DNA of 64,000 nt from Pochonia chlamydosporia 170 (GCF_001653235.2 NW_019154043.1:434001-498000); one strand, 5' to 3'. Positions 10,166-22,629 are shown, numbered from the stretch's first letter. Numbers and translations are program-made. The notes: generated by a model not told the origin, from the sequence alone.

Positions 10166-11329
10166 CTGCAGTCAGGGTGTGGCCGCCTAAAGAAAAGTCA
10201 AGGGTGCACATGTCAACTGGTGGCCTGGCACGGGGTATGTGTAACCGATACATGCTTTTTATGTACTTGACGCGTTCAATGTTGTGGCAATCATCACAGC
10301 TCTACCTTCCGTCACGCGTCAAGTCAGTTGTACCAGACGCATTGACACCGCATGAAGTTAAGTGAATAACAATTGCATGTATTGATGTATTGATGAGTCT
10401 GGTCCCGATCATGTGGCCAATGGAGAGCTGCCGGAGTACCAGATGCGGCTCAATGCGCCAACGGCCCAATTGCATTCAAATGTCAAGTTGATCCATTGAT
10501 GTCTGGTGGCGCCACGTTTTCGTGTGACTGCAATATCAAGATATGTGTGGTACGTACTCCCAGTGCCGCAGCTACAAACATTTGAACACACCACTCCACA
10601 AAGGTAGAAGGAATTAAGCGGCGCAAGGGAACCTAGATGGACTCGAGGATCGATTCTCATGCAGTAAAAAATATTTTAATGCACTGGTTTTCCACGAACG
10701 TCGCCGCAGTGTTGCATCGCCAGAACATAAAGAGCCCTCACGTGTGCAAGTTTAATGTACCCATCAGATAGTTCAACAATTTTTAGATGACCAATCTATC
10801 ATAGAACTGAACAACAGCTAAAATTCTAATGTATCCATATTGCTTATAGGCTTATTTGTATAACAAAATTTGTGCTTTAGAGCGTTAGCTTCTATTAAAG
10901 GAGGTTAAAAGTATAATTACCAAAAAATTAAATACATAGGGAATTAGATACACCTTAACAATGTACGATAATATTACCAACCTATGCGGCTGCTAAATTC
11001 GGTCTTCGGTAGTGTCATTCCATCATTTTCGGTAAAGAAAATTTGACGCTAATAGTCATTTATGTAGTAATCTATTTTGGAAACCCAAACTACCGAATTT
11101 CGGTTATATGAAGACAACTAATCACAAACCTGTCCGGTGAATTACCCGCAACCAAAATTAGCCATCTACGTAGACCCACTACAGCCTTTATACGACAAGG
11201 AATATCGAGAAGAAATAATAGCGTACAGCAACAAAAGGAAGAATGTGGGTAATGCGGCTTCTGCCCAATGGCCGTCTAATGTAGTATTATCTCAGTTCCA
11301 AAGTCAAGTCTTCTCACATTGTAGTCTTG
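10166..11329. other. Intergenic region, no gene seen
   Basis: Lies upstream of the RCC1 relic and downstream of the FAD monooxygenase. Only short unsupported frames occur. The part from about 10730 to 11110 is AT-rich. Confidence 0.5.
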
Positions 11330-12760
11330 CTAATCGTCATGTTGCCCAAACCCCATAGAATATATCCAACTGACCTTGCCCTTCATCCGCTCTTCCTTGA
11401 ACACGTAATCCAGAACCTGGCCCTTTCGAAATTCCGGCATCATCATGTATTGCATGACCAGGTTCTCGACCGCACTCGGCACTGATAAATATCTCGAAAG
11501 AACATAATACCCCAAGTTATGCCAGGCATGCATACGGGTCTCAAGCCCAGACTTGTAAATATCACCCGTGAGCGAGCTCAAAGAGCCCATCCGGACTGCC
11601 GCGTACTCGAAAAACACACCCGTGAGGGTGTTGGCATCGACTTTCCCGCTGGGTGTTGCCTGTAGAGACTTGCGAAGACGGTTACAGAGTACCACCACAT
11701 CCTGAATGCCGTGGTTAAATCCGAGACCAAGATGTGTAGTCATCTTGTGACACGCATCGCCCACAAGGACTATCCGCCCAAAACTCCAGTTCTTCACAAG
11801 CCCTTCGTCCAGATTCGTCAACCCCGAACCCAACATCTTTGGCCACACATCCTTGACTTTGACGCCCCTTGTTAGCGGGAACTCTGCGAACTCCTTGGCC
11901 ATCTTGTCGATATCTTCATCCGTATAACTTGTCCGCTCACTGGTCGGCTTCTGTAGTCTCTTGTATAGGAAAAACCACCCGCGTTCAGGCCCGCTAAAAT
12001 ACATTATCGCCCTGTCCTTGGCCTGGATGTCGTATCCTTGACCAGGCGGAGATGGAGACGGAAATGAACCAAACAGAAGCTTGTATTCTGCTGTGTATGG
12101 CTGCTGGGGATCCCATTCTCGTGATGGGTCTTCTGCGAGGGCGAGACCGCGCATCAATAGTCTCGTTTTGCTGTGGACGCCGTCGGCGCCAATCACAATC
12201 GACCCGAGAAAGGTACTGCCATCGGCGCAAGCTACAGTTACTCCATCCTGTGCTGTTTGAATGTCAACGACCTTTTTGTCCGTCAGGATATTCTCTCTGA
12301 TCGTGGTAGGTAGGCCGTTGTATAGCGTCTCGACTAACTCTGCGCGGTGGAAAGCAACGGGCCCGTGGCCATGGCTGGACACAACGTGATGGATCAGTTG
12401 AACCATTCTTCATTTATACTATGAAATAGGAACAGTTTGGAGATATGGTTGCACTAACTTTTCACGTATCTGAGTATACCTATTGCTCTCGTTGAAGACG
12501 TGACCGCTTGCGAGAAATGAGAGATGGTGGGATAACTCTGCACCACGAGGCAGTAATTCATCTAGAACGCCAAACTGATGGAGAACTCGGAGGGTATGCG
12601 GATGGACAATAAGGCTCGCCCCCTTGTCCTCAACGATTGCAGGGCGGCGCTCAAGAAGGACGAAATCGATGTTGGCCAGGTGGAGGGCGTGCGCGGTAGC
12701 AAGACCGACTGGGCCTCCCCCAATGATTATAGCTTTGAAAGAACTGTTGGCCGATATCAT
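11330..12760 (-). CDS. FAD-dependent monooxygenase (group A flavoprotein)
   Basis: Two exons (12459-12760 and 11330-12407) joined by a 51-nt intron (donor GTTAGT, acceptor TGAAG) give 459 residues, typical for class A flavin monooxygenases that hydroxylate or epoxidise small molecules with NAD(P)H. The N-terminus has the Rossmann dinucleotide motif IIIGGGPVGLA (about residues 10-20). GSIVIGADGVHS is the DG motif, and RIVLVGDACHKMTTHLGLG is the second FAD-binding (GD) motif. I chose the start at 12760 (MISANSS) because the family begins just before the GxGxxG motif; an in-frame ATG exists upstream at 12889. The C-terminal hydrophobic stretch is compatible with membrane association. Neighbours are a hydrolase, a carboxylate transporter and a Zn2Cys6 regulator, suggesting catabolism or a small secondary-metabolite cluster. 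The substrate is not readable. Confidence 0.85.
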
Positions 12761-13372
12761 CTTGAGCTGGCCAATCTGTAATACTTGCGGGAGATGGGGT
12801 GCGGGAGCCACCAGCGAGCAGGGAGCCCTCTTACCACTGGGAATGGCATTGAGAGGTCGTTCGCCAGTGATTCTAGCCCACGGCAGCATCGCAGTTTTAA
12901 TACATCTCCCACGTATTGGCGCTTCATTTCGAATCCGTACATCAGTAACGGGATAGAGCTTAGCTTTTCCGCGACTGTTGCTTAGTTCCCGGAAGCTAAC
13001 TAAAACACTGGGTTTCTAATTCCGGGGGATCCTCCGTAAAAGTTATGCCGGAAGAATGCTCCGAACCACGTGTCTCTCCGCGTCGGATTTTCCACGGTGC
13101 TGTTGATATATCAACTGTTCCAGCGTTAGAAATGAGTAATTTCTAACTTTTTGCTTTTTCGACTCTAGTCTTACAACGAATTAACGTGATTTGAAGCTGA
13201 CACCTGAACTCCATCAAGCAAAATATATCCGATTTGAGTATTATGTCCAGCAAAAGCGTAGAAGAAATTTTATTAGGACACACAAAATAAATAAAAATAA
13301 GACAAAAAGAAACCAAAAAAAAAAAAAAATAGACAAAAGTAAATCAGCTCAGAAAGCATCGTGGAACGATTT
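12761..13372. other. Spacer with A-rich run
   Basis: Upstream region of the FAD monooxygenase. It contains an adenine run near 13315-13329 just downstream of the tRNA gene on the opposite strand. On the minus strand this is a T-run, suitable as an RNA polymerase III terminator region. No protein gene supported. Confidence 0.4.
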
Positions 13373-13456
13373 TGCTCCCGGCAGGGCTTGAACCTGCGGC
13401 CTCCGCATCACTAACGTTTATTAGTACGAAGCTCTAACCAACTGAGCTACGGAAGC
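13373..13456 (-). tRNA. tRNA-Ile (AAT anticodon) with a 9-nt intron
   Basis: The minus strand folds as a full cloverleaf. The acceptor arm pairs GCTTCCG with CGGGAGC, followed by discriminator A. The D-arm contains GCTCAGTTGGTTAGAGC (A-box) and the T-arm is GCAGG-TTCAAGC-CCTGC (B-box). The anticodon stem pairs TCGTA with TGCGG (G-T pairs included), and the loop reads CTAATA plus A after removal of a short intron, ACGTTAGTG, at the canonical position after base 37. The anticodon AAT (13420-13422 on the plus strand as ATT) decodes isoleucine. Confidence 0.9.
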
Positions 13457-13800
13457 TTTCTGAGATGATTGGCTGTGTAAGGCTGTAAGAATTGGTTTTG
13501 TTGGAGGTGATTTGCAAACGATTTTGCAAAGCCAATGCAAGGTTGGCCTGGCTGATTTTACGACAAACATGAGAGAGGGCATCGTGGCATTTAATTCATT
13601 TAATATTATGATTATAGTGCTACGTGACTGTGTTAAATGCCTTTCTCACAATTTCTCTCCATGGTAAGACATGACTACGGCGAAGGGTATGGCATGAAGT
13701 GTATATGCATTCACATCCTCTTTTGCAAGTAAGATGTGGGCAACTCCTCAGAGTAGGAAATTGAATAGTTATTTTAACATTAAACTAACAATCATGTCCT

Positions 13801-14951
13801 CTAAAGAAATGGCCCATTACGATGAGTAGAAATGTTGCCCTGCTCTCGCCGTCGTCCAGCTCTTGAAGCACCCATGATCCATTCTACGGCATCTTTAACC
13901 ATATTATTGCTGAACTCGTGCCCTATTCCACCGTAAAGCCTATCATCAATTGTTACTGCATCCTCTCCTTGCCAATTTTGCCGGCTGATTGCGCATGATA
14001 GTTGTTGCACAAATGGCTGGGTGATGGTATATGGCACGAGCTCATCCTCCTGTCCGGAACATAGCAGCAATTTCTTTCCCCTGATAGTATGATTGAGAAC
14101 AGTCCATAAGCGACATTCGTCATTGGACGATAGCGTGATCTTTTCCAGTGCATCTCTTCCAAACAGATATGTCTTTGGGTCGCTGTACATACAGATGTTG
14201 GAAACGTCACTGGGAAAAATTCGGCTACCTTGGAAAGAACCCGTCCATTGAACTTTGGACTTACGTGCACGACTCTGCATTAAACCTATATTATGATGTT
14301 AGTATGCACCAGTTATTAAAAAAAGTACATTGCGTTCAAGATGGTTGCCAGGGACGTTGGGTCTCACAAGGCACATGCCTCTGATCCACGTCGGCCCTAG
14401 GAGGGTTTAAAAAGACTGTACTTACCAGGAATATCAGGGCATCCTACAATAATTACAGCAGAAGCTATCTTGGGCTCCCAGAGCCAAGCTTGCCAGACCA
14501 CATGTCCGCCCAAACTCCACCCAAGAGCAATGTGGTTTTCGATCTTGCCACTTTCCAAAATATCCTCAAGCTCAACAATGAGTTTCGATAGATCTGTTCG
14601 TCCGTGTCTGATGGTATTTACCATATTGATTGCATGTTGATCATTCCCATCAACAAACTCCCGGTTATACGTTTCATTGACCAAACGTGAACCATGGTTG
14701 GGTAAGTCAAAGGCCAATGCTAATAGCCCCCGGCCGTGCCTGACGTCTTTGTCTTGGCTCAGCCAAGTGCCAACTGTAAGATGGGCAAATGATCCCATAT
14801 GCTGCCGTGAATACAACCTTGGGTGTAGCAGCCAGAGACATGTAACGGTTCCAGGATCGACGAGTTGATCCAAGCCATAGACATCAATCAAAATGCCCGC
14901 CAATGATAGAGTTGTTACCGAGACCTCCGGCAAGTGTGAAGCTCCCTCCAT
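13801..14951 (-). CDS. Alpha/beta hydrolase
   Basis: Exons 14426-14951 and 13801-14285 are joined by an unusually long 140-nt intron (donor GTAAGT, branch TACTAAC, acceptor ATATAG), giving 336 residues. The splice restores the family reading GCPDIPG-LMQSRARKSK. The catalytic triad can be placed: nucleophile Ser in GWSLGG (about residue 150), Asp in GQEDELVPY and His in GIGHEFSNNM, with HG in the fold core (ALAFDLPNHGS). No signal peptide is evident, so it is probably cytosolic. It is divergently transcribed from the carboxylate transporter starting at 15603 and shares the ~650 bp between them as promoter. The substrate is unknown; a role in hydrolysing esters or lactones is an inference from the neighbourhood. 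Confidence 0.8.
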
Positions 14952-15602
14952 GTCAAGTTGCTATGCTCGGAAAATACGAAAAGCTGAAAGAATGGAAACT
15001 CAGAAGAGGGATCCTGTATGCGTCGGAATATATGGCCGAAACAATTGATCTTTAATAAGTGCATGATGGCAGTTTCTGTGAACCTCATCATCGGGGAATT
15101 ATACACATTGTGACAAATTGGATCATTTTCAATACATAACAGCCGCATTACATTAATTGTAATATTGCCCTTCTGCTTGGGCGGCTTGAATGTCGTCTAT
15201 TTGACTCGGCTAATTTCACTGTGCGTAATTAACCGAGACATCACCACAACTCCGTGTGACCCCGTACTTTGCATCAAGCACCTTGCGCTAATTTAATTAA
15301 ACTATTTCGGTAGTTTAAAGCGTAATACTCCGATTCGGGAGTGATTATCTTGTCTATTTTGCCGACCACTAAACCTTCATGGCAAAATCGCTTTTCCTCT
15401 TACGGCCTGGCCGCCAACGCCTAACCAACAACGCCATCTTGAATATCACCGAGGTTTCGGCGAGTTCACAAAGACGCAGGCTTGACTCGCGTTGTCATTG
15501 AATAAAGAGACTTTTACCCTCACCTCATGTAGATTCAATGCGAGCATCTGCACTTTGCTAATACTACGATTTCCTGTTTCCTTTATCCCAATCTGAAAAA
15601 TC
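14952..15602. promoter_or_regulatory. Divergent intergenic region, hydrolase/transporter
   Basis: About 650 bp separate the starts of two oppositely oriented genes and must hold both promoters. I see no gene in it. No regulator site can be named with confidence. Confidence 0.4.
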
Positions 15603-17431
15603 ATGCGTAACCACATGGAAGCCGGGTGGTTCTATTCACCTAGACAAATTGCCAGATATGCTGCAACTCGAGTGACTAGTCTTAAGCCTCCAAAGGTAAG
15701 ATATGCGGTCTAATGTTGATGGTTGGCTTTACTTGTCTGATATAAGCAACAGGCAAGAGTTAACAACCCGGTACGAGTTTTAGCGGAATTGAACGGATAT
15801 CAGTGGTCTATGTTCTTTCTAGGTTTCATAGCATGGGTTTGGGATGCTGTTGACTTGTGAGTTGAATGTTGAGATATCATCCGCTTTGGGAAGCTTGAAA
15901 ACTAAACCAGCTTATAGTTTCACTGTGTCGTAAGTTGCGACTATACTCTGGCTTCAACTGCGGATCAAGTGCTCATCAGACAAATAGACTAGCTCTGACG
16001 GAGATTGCGAAAGATTTTGGTGTTGAAAACTCTGAGGTTTCTTGGGTACGTTACTTTATTAACGTCTATTTCATGACTTTCTTATGTAATAACTGCCTTA
16101 TCTTAGGGGATAACCGTGTCTCTGATGCTTCGGTCCGTTGGAGCGCTAACATTCGGAGCATTTGCTGATCGATATGGATGCAAGTGGCCCATGATAGTTG
16201 CATTGGGTCTCTTCGTTATCCTTGAGCTGGCATCTGGGTTTTGCCAAACTCTACCACAGTTTCTTGCGGTACGATCACTCTATGGTATTGCCATGGGAGG
16301 TAAGAAGATTCCGAAGAATAGCTCTCTCGTGTTTTCTGCAGTTACTTACATTGTCCAGGCATGTATGGACCGGCTGCCAGCACAGCATTGTCAGATCTCC
16401 CTTACGACGCGAGAGGAGTCCTTTCTGGGCTATATCAAAACGGGTACTCTACTGGCTACTTACTTGCCTGTGTATTTTACAGAGCCTTGGTTCCAACGAC
16501 TAGTCATGGCTGGCGGAGCCTCTTCTGGTTCTGCTCTGTTCCTCCATTGTTTATCATAGTTTTCCGTTGGTATATGCCCGAAACATGCCACTTCAAGGCA
16601 TTGAAGGCAAGTAGAGAGGCACAAGTCATAAGCGAGCAAACCACTCAAGAACCATCAGCCACAAGATCTCGCAACACCACAAAATACTTAGAATTGGCTG
16701 CTTTCGCGAAAGAATCTGCGAGAGCTATCCGGCAAAATTGGGTTCTGTTTATCTACATGGTCATTATGATGACCGGATTCAACTCCTGCTCCCATGGCAG
16801 TCAAGACTTCTTCCCAACTTACCTGAAAAGCCAGGTAAATCTCGATGCTACTCAAGTTGTCATAATATCGGTTGTTGGACAACTCGGCTCTATCACAGGT
16901 GGCACCATCTTAGGGTACATCAGCACATATTCTGGCAGACGGCTCATCATGCTGATTGCTTGTATATGCGGAGGAGCTTTGGTACCTGCATATATAATCC
17001 CGCGAAGTATGGTTCTCGTCGCAACTGCATTCTTTGAGCAGGTATTTGTTGGCGGCGTTTGGGGACCAATTCCGATTCACCTTATGGAATTGTCACCGCC
17101 TGCGCTGCGAACGACGGTCGTAGGCCTGACTTATCAGCTTGGCAACCTGGCTTCATCTGCATGTGCAACGATTCAAGCAATCATTGGCGAGCGATTCCCC
17201 CTGGCACCAGGACCACACGGAGAGAAGAGATTCGACTACGGCAAGGTGATTGCAATATTCATGGGCTCTGTTTGGGCGTTCCTTTTTGTCTTACTGCTCA
17301 TTGGGCCTGAAATGACGCAGGGAGAGAGGGATGCGGAAGCTGAGGCAGCCCGGAATCTGGAGAGGTTGCGACTTGATGGCATGAATCTGGATCAAGTTCA
17401 GGTCGTTGTTGCTGAAAAACAGGTGGATTAG
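15603..17431 (+). CDS. JEN-type monocarboxylate/proton symporter (MFS)
   Basis: Six exons give 510 residues: 15603-15695, 15753-15856, 15918-15929, 15988-16045, 16107-16299, 16359-17431. All junctions keep frame and restore the family sequence WVWDAVDF-FTVS-LALTEIAK. The JEN signature NxxSHxSQDxxxT is present as NSCSHGSQDFFPT. MFS loops appear as GAFADRYGCKWP and GYISTYSGRR. There are about 12 hydrophobic segments and acidic, soluble ends. JEN proteins import lactate, pyruvate or other short mono- or dicarboxylates with protons and are typically glucose-repressed. Exon 3 is only 12 nt. The gene faces away from a hydrolase and is followed by a Zn2Cys6 activator, consistent with uptake of a product made or used by the neighbours. 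Confidence 0.88.
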
Positions 17432-18463
17432 GCAAAGGTTGCGACTGGGTGAGACCTGGATTGGGGGTACTTGGGGAAACCGACAGGGGCTTGATGTCCT
17501 GACAGGGGAGGGTTGAAGCCTTGTGGATGTCGATCTTGGTCGTTGCAAGTTCTGTCTGACAGGAGCGGAATGCGTCAAGTTGCGAACTTATTTTAAACGA
17601 GAACTCTGTATAAATTAGCGGTGGCCAGGTGTGCTGAGCCTGGGACCGTGATGGCTAACCCGGATATTTGCGAGCATGACGATGTGGGCATGTTGATCAG
17701 TGATCACACTGTATGTAAAGAAGACTAGGCAAAGTTGACGAGTTTGTCACACATATGACGAGATTCGTCTATCAACATCTAAGCTGAGCAAGCGAGGCTA
17801 GTAATTTCGTTTCAAATATAAGTGGGAGACAGGTGCCCGGAAGCTAAGGTCAAGATCACTGCAGGAGTAGGGTTTATACCTTCATCAATGTTAAGCTTTT
17901 ATCTTTTGGACTCTGGGCTTCTTGTTGTTAGTAGGATTATTGTTAAGTAATATACAATTTCTACGCTTGGTGCTGTCTCTCTCCCCAGTTCCTTTTCGTG
18001 CATCTTCCTCGTGCTTAATGCAGATTCGGATACAACTGGAACCCACAGTGTCGCTGATGCAAATGGATACAGTACACCTTGGAACTGACAAGTTATGTCT
18101 CCGAGAGGCGAAAAGTTCCAGAATCTGGGGTGGGTGGTATGGATGGCTGTACTAAAACGTCCGTGATCCAGTGGCTAGTTTAGCGGCTGGGGATGACACT
18201 GCGGGGAAAATTATTGCGAATAAAGCGAGAGTATTCATGTGAATGACCTGATTTAGGCAAGGGGAGTTTCACAAGTTGTGCCACAGTTGACAAACCACAA
18301 CCCACAACTTGTTTTCTCGAGTCGGGTTCAACTCGGGAGACCGGGCCCGAAGGCTGAATCTAAATTCCAACAGCTCTTAAGAATAATTAACAACTCCCCA
18401 ACCCCATTGTCAACCATGTCATGAACAAACCTCGATGACTACAGTTCTGGAAATCAGAGCGTC
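17432..18463. other. Intergenic, promoter of the Zn2Cys6 regulator
   Basis: No gene supported. Small frames at 17891-18155 lack motifs and splice context. Confidence 0.45.
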
Positions 18464-20952
18464 ATGTCTTCAATTACCGTAGCCGCACCGCTGGCTCCAA
18501 AAGCGCGCCGATCCCTAAAGGCATGTCGGAAGTGTCACGAACGCAAAGTCCGGTGCGATGTGACCAGAGTCGGAGCGCCGTGCTCCAACTGCCAGTGCGG
18601 CCACATTGACTGCATACTCCTGGATGGGAAACGGAGGTTTGTCGCTCTGATCAGGACTCGGGAAATTGTAAGGCAAGCTCGACACCATAGCTGACAACGG
18701 CGTTGCGATAGGGGCCGCAAAAAGAGGCAGCATACAGCCTACGAAAATCAGAAAAATACGAGACTCGCCAAGATGCCTTTCAATGGGGACACTCTGCAAG
18801 CAGCCAAACAAAGAGGCTCGGGATGTGTTGAGGCACCAAGATCTACATCCTCGGACACCATTGGTAGAACATCACTCACTGCAGAAATCCCCGAGCGTAG
18901 ACTTACCAATTGTTCATCAGGGAGCTCCATGACGCGAGAGCATACAACAGCCGAATCCAATTATGCGAACGATATCCCCGGGGTAGCAATACCGCCCTAC
19001 GTCAAACCATTTCCCAAAACCATGAGCAAAGACGACATTGACTACTTAGTTAGGAAGCAAGTATTGAATCTTCCATCGGTTAAGTTCCGTAATATTTGCC
19101 TCCAGGGTTATGTCGAATGGGTTCATTTCTTTTGCCCGTTGCTCGATCTGGGAGCATTTCTAAATTCAATATCGTGCCCTTCTGATCAACGGGATGATGG
19201 CGTCAGCCTCATGCTCTTGTATGCGGTCCTCCTTACAGGAGTTGCCTTCATCGATGAGCGGTATATCTTGGACGCAGGCTATGAGTCGCGGCTTGCGGTT
19301 CGCAAAGAGTTTTTCACCAAGGCAAAGGTAAGTAGTGCTGTTATATTCTCGGCGTTGCCAGTAAAGCTGTAAGCTGATACAGTGTGGACTCGTAGATTTT
19401 ATACTCATTTGGTTGCGAATTGGACCGGAAAGTGATTGTGCAGTCCTTGCTACTCATGTCCTATTTTCAGGAAAAGCACGACGAACCAACCAACCACTGG
19501 TATTGGGCAGAGCTGGGTTGTGTCATGGCTCGCACAATTGGCCTTTTTCTTGACCCGACTGCATCCAACTTGCCAGGCCGAACGAAGCGGCTGTGGAAAA
19601 GAATCGGTTGGTCCTGTATTTTGCGAGATCGCGTTCTCAATCTTGGCGTACGAATGCCACCCAAAGTTCGGCAAGAGGAATTCCGGGTCCCAAATCTCGT
19701 CGAAGAGGATTTCGAGCCAATGCGATTTACGGAAGAGGTAACGAGCCTCCTACCGGACTGTGAACTTCTTCAAGATGAGCAAATGCAACGACACCTCGCC
19801 AGGATGTGCATTGAAAAAACAAAGCTTTGTATCTTACTTGGGGATGTGTTCAACTGTCTCTACAAAGAAGGAAGTCCCAAGCTTGGCGAAACTTCGGAGA
19901 TAACACTCATTCTCCAACCCAAGTCAGGAGATTTGAACGCGTCAGACGTTGCGGAAATCGGAAACAATCTGCAAACTTGGCTGAAGAACCTGCCGAGTGA
20001 CGTTCAAAGTCTTCAACCGCTTGATCCCATCATACGCAAAAAGGAACGAATTGCATTTGCACACTCGTCCATGCTTCACATGTTCTATCAAACCATACTT
20101 TGTGCCTTTTATAGACCACAGATTCTCGCAGCACCATCGCCAACTGCTCGAGACACTACCACCCAACGCATGAGTTATTCAACCATGATGATAACACGAC
20201 ACTTTGAGGATCTACAAAGCTATGGCCTCATTCAATATCTACCTTCATCCGCCGTCACTTTTCTGCTCACCGCTGCAGTGAACCATCTCGTGGAATACAA
20301 AACGGTCGACGAAGAAGACTCGCAAGAGCGGCATCTACGAAGATTTCGCGATTGCTTGGGCTACTTAAAGACTCTTCAAACTGTACATGTGTATGCGAAA
20401 TATGGCGGAATATTCTTGATAAGCTCTGCCCGCCAAGAGGGTATCACGGTACCTACCGAGCCACCAGACCCAGAGCCAACACAAACGTCGAACGTGCCGT
20501 TCAACCCAACAGATCGAGAAGGGCTTGGTCCGTGGGCCGTGGCACATACTCCGGATGTGCTTATGCATGCACCCAACACTGATCCTGCAACTAAAAAGAA
20601 CAAACGTAGCTTGCGAAGTGAATCGAATTCTATTTCCGCAGATGGGTTCTCATTTCCTGACATCCGGTCAGATGCCGACCAAATATCATCGAACAATCAA
20701 CTACTTGATGATACTACCTACCACCGCATTGAAGACATGAACTACCACGGTTGGATTCCGGGGGTTGCTCAGAGCGGTGCAGAGCTGCCTGATGCTGATA
20801 CTGTGTCGAACAGCTCAGGGTTCCTGAATTGTACGCTCTGGGAACATGGCTGGATTGACCAAATCGCGGAAAATTGGCTTGAACAACTACCAAGTGGGCA
20901 AGACAGCTTAGGGCTGAATTATACAGTTATGTCGAACATGGAGTTGCCATAG
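18464..20952 (+). CDS. Zn(II)2Cys6 transcription factor, cutinase-regulator-like
   Basis: Three exons (18464-18636, 18712-19327, 19396-20952) give 781 residues. The N-terminal binuclear zinc cluster reads ACRKCHERKVRC then APCSNC and a final Cys in GHIDC, residues about 24-50; a basic linker (GRKKRQH) follows directly, encoded across the first intron. A fungal-specific regulatory domain occupies the middle, with VIVQSLLLMSYFQEK and WYWAELGCVMARTIGLFLDP, the pattern seen in proteins annotated as cutinase transcription factor 1 beta-like. The tail is polar and acidic, possibly activating. It acts in the nucleus. A cutinase-family gene begins about 850 bp downstream on the same strand. The name is by resemblance, not proof of target. 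Confidence 0.82.
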
Positions 20953-21802
20953 TCTAGACAAGAAAGTGCTGCAGAACGTACACTGTGTGGTGGCATTGGA
21001 AACAAGATGTACATGGATTTATCGCAGGGATAGCTTGGCATACCGGTCATAAACAGAAGGTTAACTAAAGTTGAGTTTTCAAAGGCAATTAAACAAAACG
21101 TGACTCTTCTCCTTTTGTATTGATCCTCTGACAGCTTCCCCTTAACGAACCTCAAGGTTAAAGGGTTTGTGGTCATCTGTAAGTAGATAGGAGAGCATCA
21201 GCACCTGCTTCCATTGACAGGACATAATATCAACGCCTTTTATTACTCCATTTTAAACCGGGGGAGGTGAGATCAACCGAGCTTCCCTGGAAATAAAGCC
21301 ACGGCCAGTCGCTACCTCTTTTTCAATCGTGGTAAATGTCATGTCCCGCCATCCAAACCTGTTTCTGGCCTTCGGCTAATTTCTTCTCTCAACATCCAAC
21401 TCGGTTAATTTTCCATTGGGGAACTACAATCCCTCCCCCTCCTTTCCCCTCTGAATGGAACCCAGTGAGCCCGAGTGCCACACAAGGACCTTGGCGTCAG
21501 ACGATCAGTGGAGATTTCTCCAAATCACAACTGCCGTCATCCTTGGTGTTGTGGAGTTGATTCCAAGAGCTGCCCGATTTGGGCAACTGCTTCTCCTGTG
21601 AGAGATGGGTCGAAACTCGGCATCACCCGTGGATATTATTAAATTCCCGGAGCTTAGTTGTAGGCGGGGCATTTTGTTAAAACAACATCTTTGGGGATGA
21701 CAGGGACATATAAGAAGAGATTAACACCCATCCAACTTCAGCCCTGCTTCCAGATTGTCGCAAGCCCTACCCCTATTTTTTTTGAACGGCCGCTTCCTAA
21801 TC
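20953..21802. promoter_or_regulatory. Promoter region of the cutinase-family gene
   Basis: About 850 bp without a supported gene. A TATA-like ACATATAAGAAG lies near 21707, roughly 95 bp before the chosen ATG, followed by a pyrimidine-rich leader. Confidence 0.45.
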
Positions 21803-22629
21803 ATGAAGTATTTTAACCTAAACCGTGCGACTGTGCTGCTGCTGCTGATTGGAGCAGCGCACTGTTCCGCTAGGTCTGTGCTGAGAGATTGGGCTGGAGC
21901 AGATTGCGCTCCTATTCATCTTCTTGTTGCCCGAGGAAGCACTGAACCTCCTGGGTACGGACAATTAAACTCGCTAGCGTCCAAGATCATCCAAAACAAT
22001 CCAGGTGCTACGAAAGAAGCTATCGACTATCCTGCCAAACTTCAACCTTACCCGCCATCCGTCAGCGCTGGGGTGATCGCAGTCAAGAAACAGCTTTCTG
22101 GATACGTTGAGAAATGCCCGGAGTCCAAAATTGTGCTTTTGGGTTATTCTCAAGGTGCTAATATCATTGGGGATGCCTTGTGCGGTGGAAACACTGGTGG
22201 CAGTGGTCCAGATACTCCGCCACTGGACTCGAGCATCAGCCGTCACGGTACGTCTTCCCGGGGTGCTGTGGCACTGAATAGTCCAGTTGTCCTGATGCTT
22301 ACATGATGAAAGTCTCGGCAATTGTATGGTATGGCGACCCACGCTTCGTTACTGGAGAGCCATTCGACAAGGGTACATCACAAACCAGTGGGGTGAGCAT
22401 AATGGCCTATGTGCCTCAGACCTTATCAGAAGTCGTTTTCTAATTAGTGTTCCAGATCAACGCAAGAACAGACAGTCAGAGTTGCAAGAATTTTGCTAAC
22501 GATATTGCGTCATACTGCGATACTGGAGACCCTTTCTGTGCAAGTGGTAATGATGTTATGGTGCATCTTACATATCCGCGTAGATATGATGATGATGCGG
22601 TGTTGTTTGTGGGTCAAAAACTCGCATGA
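21803..22629 (+). CDS. Secreted cutinase / acetylxylan esterase family (CE5)
   Basis: Exons 21803-22247, 22313-22392 and 22456-22629 give 232 residues. I start at 21803 because MKYFNLNRATVLLLLIGAAH is a good signal peptide; an upstream in-frame start would spoil it. The mature part opens CAPIHLLVARGSTEPPG. The nucleophile elbow is GYSQG (Ser). The catalytic Asp is in YCDTGDPFCASG and the His in MVHLTYP, the standard CE5 triad, with Cys pairs at matching places. Such enzymes cleave cutin polyesters or acetyl groups of xylan outside the cell. It follows a Zn2Cys6 regulator of the cutinase-regulator type, which may control it. Cutinase versus acetylxylan esterase cannot be settled from sequence alone; GSTEPPGYG fits the acetylxylan-esterase side. 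Confidence 0.85.

Noticed and set aside
14286..14425. Two introns with a small exon in the hydrolase gene
   Set aside because: The small exon model leads to a stop after splicing; one 140-nt intron restores the family reading GCPDIPG-LMQSRARKSK.
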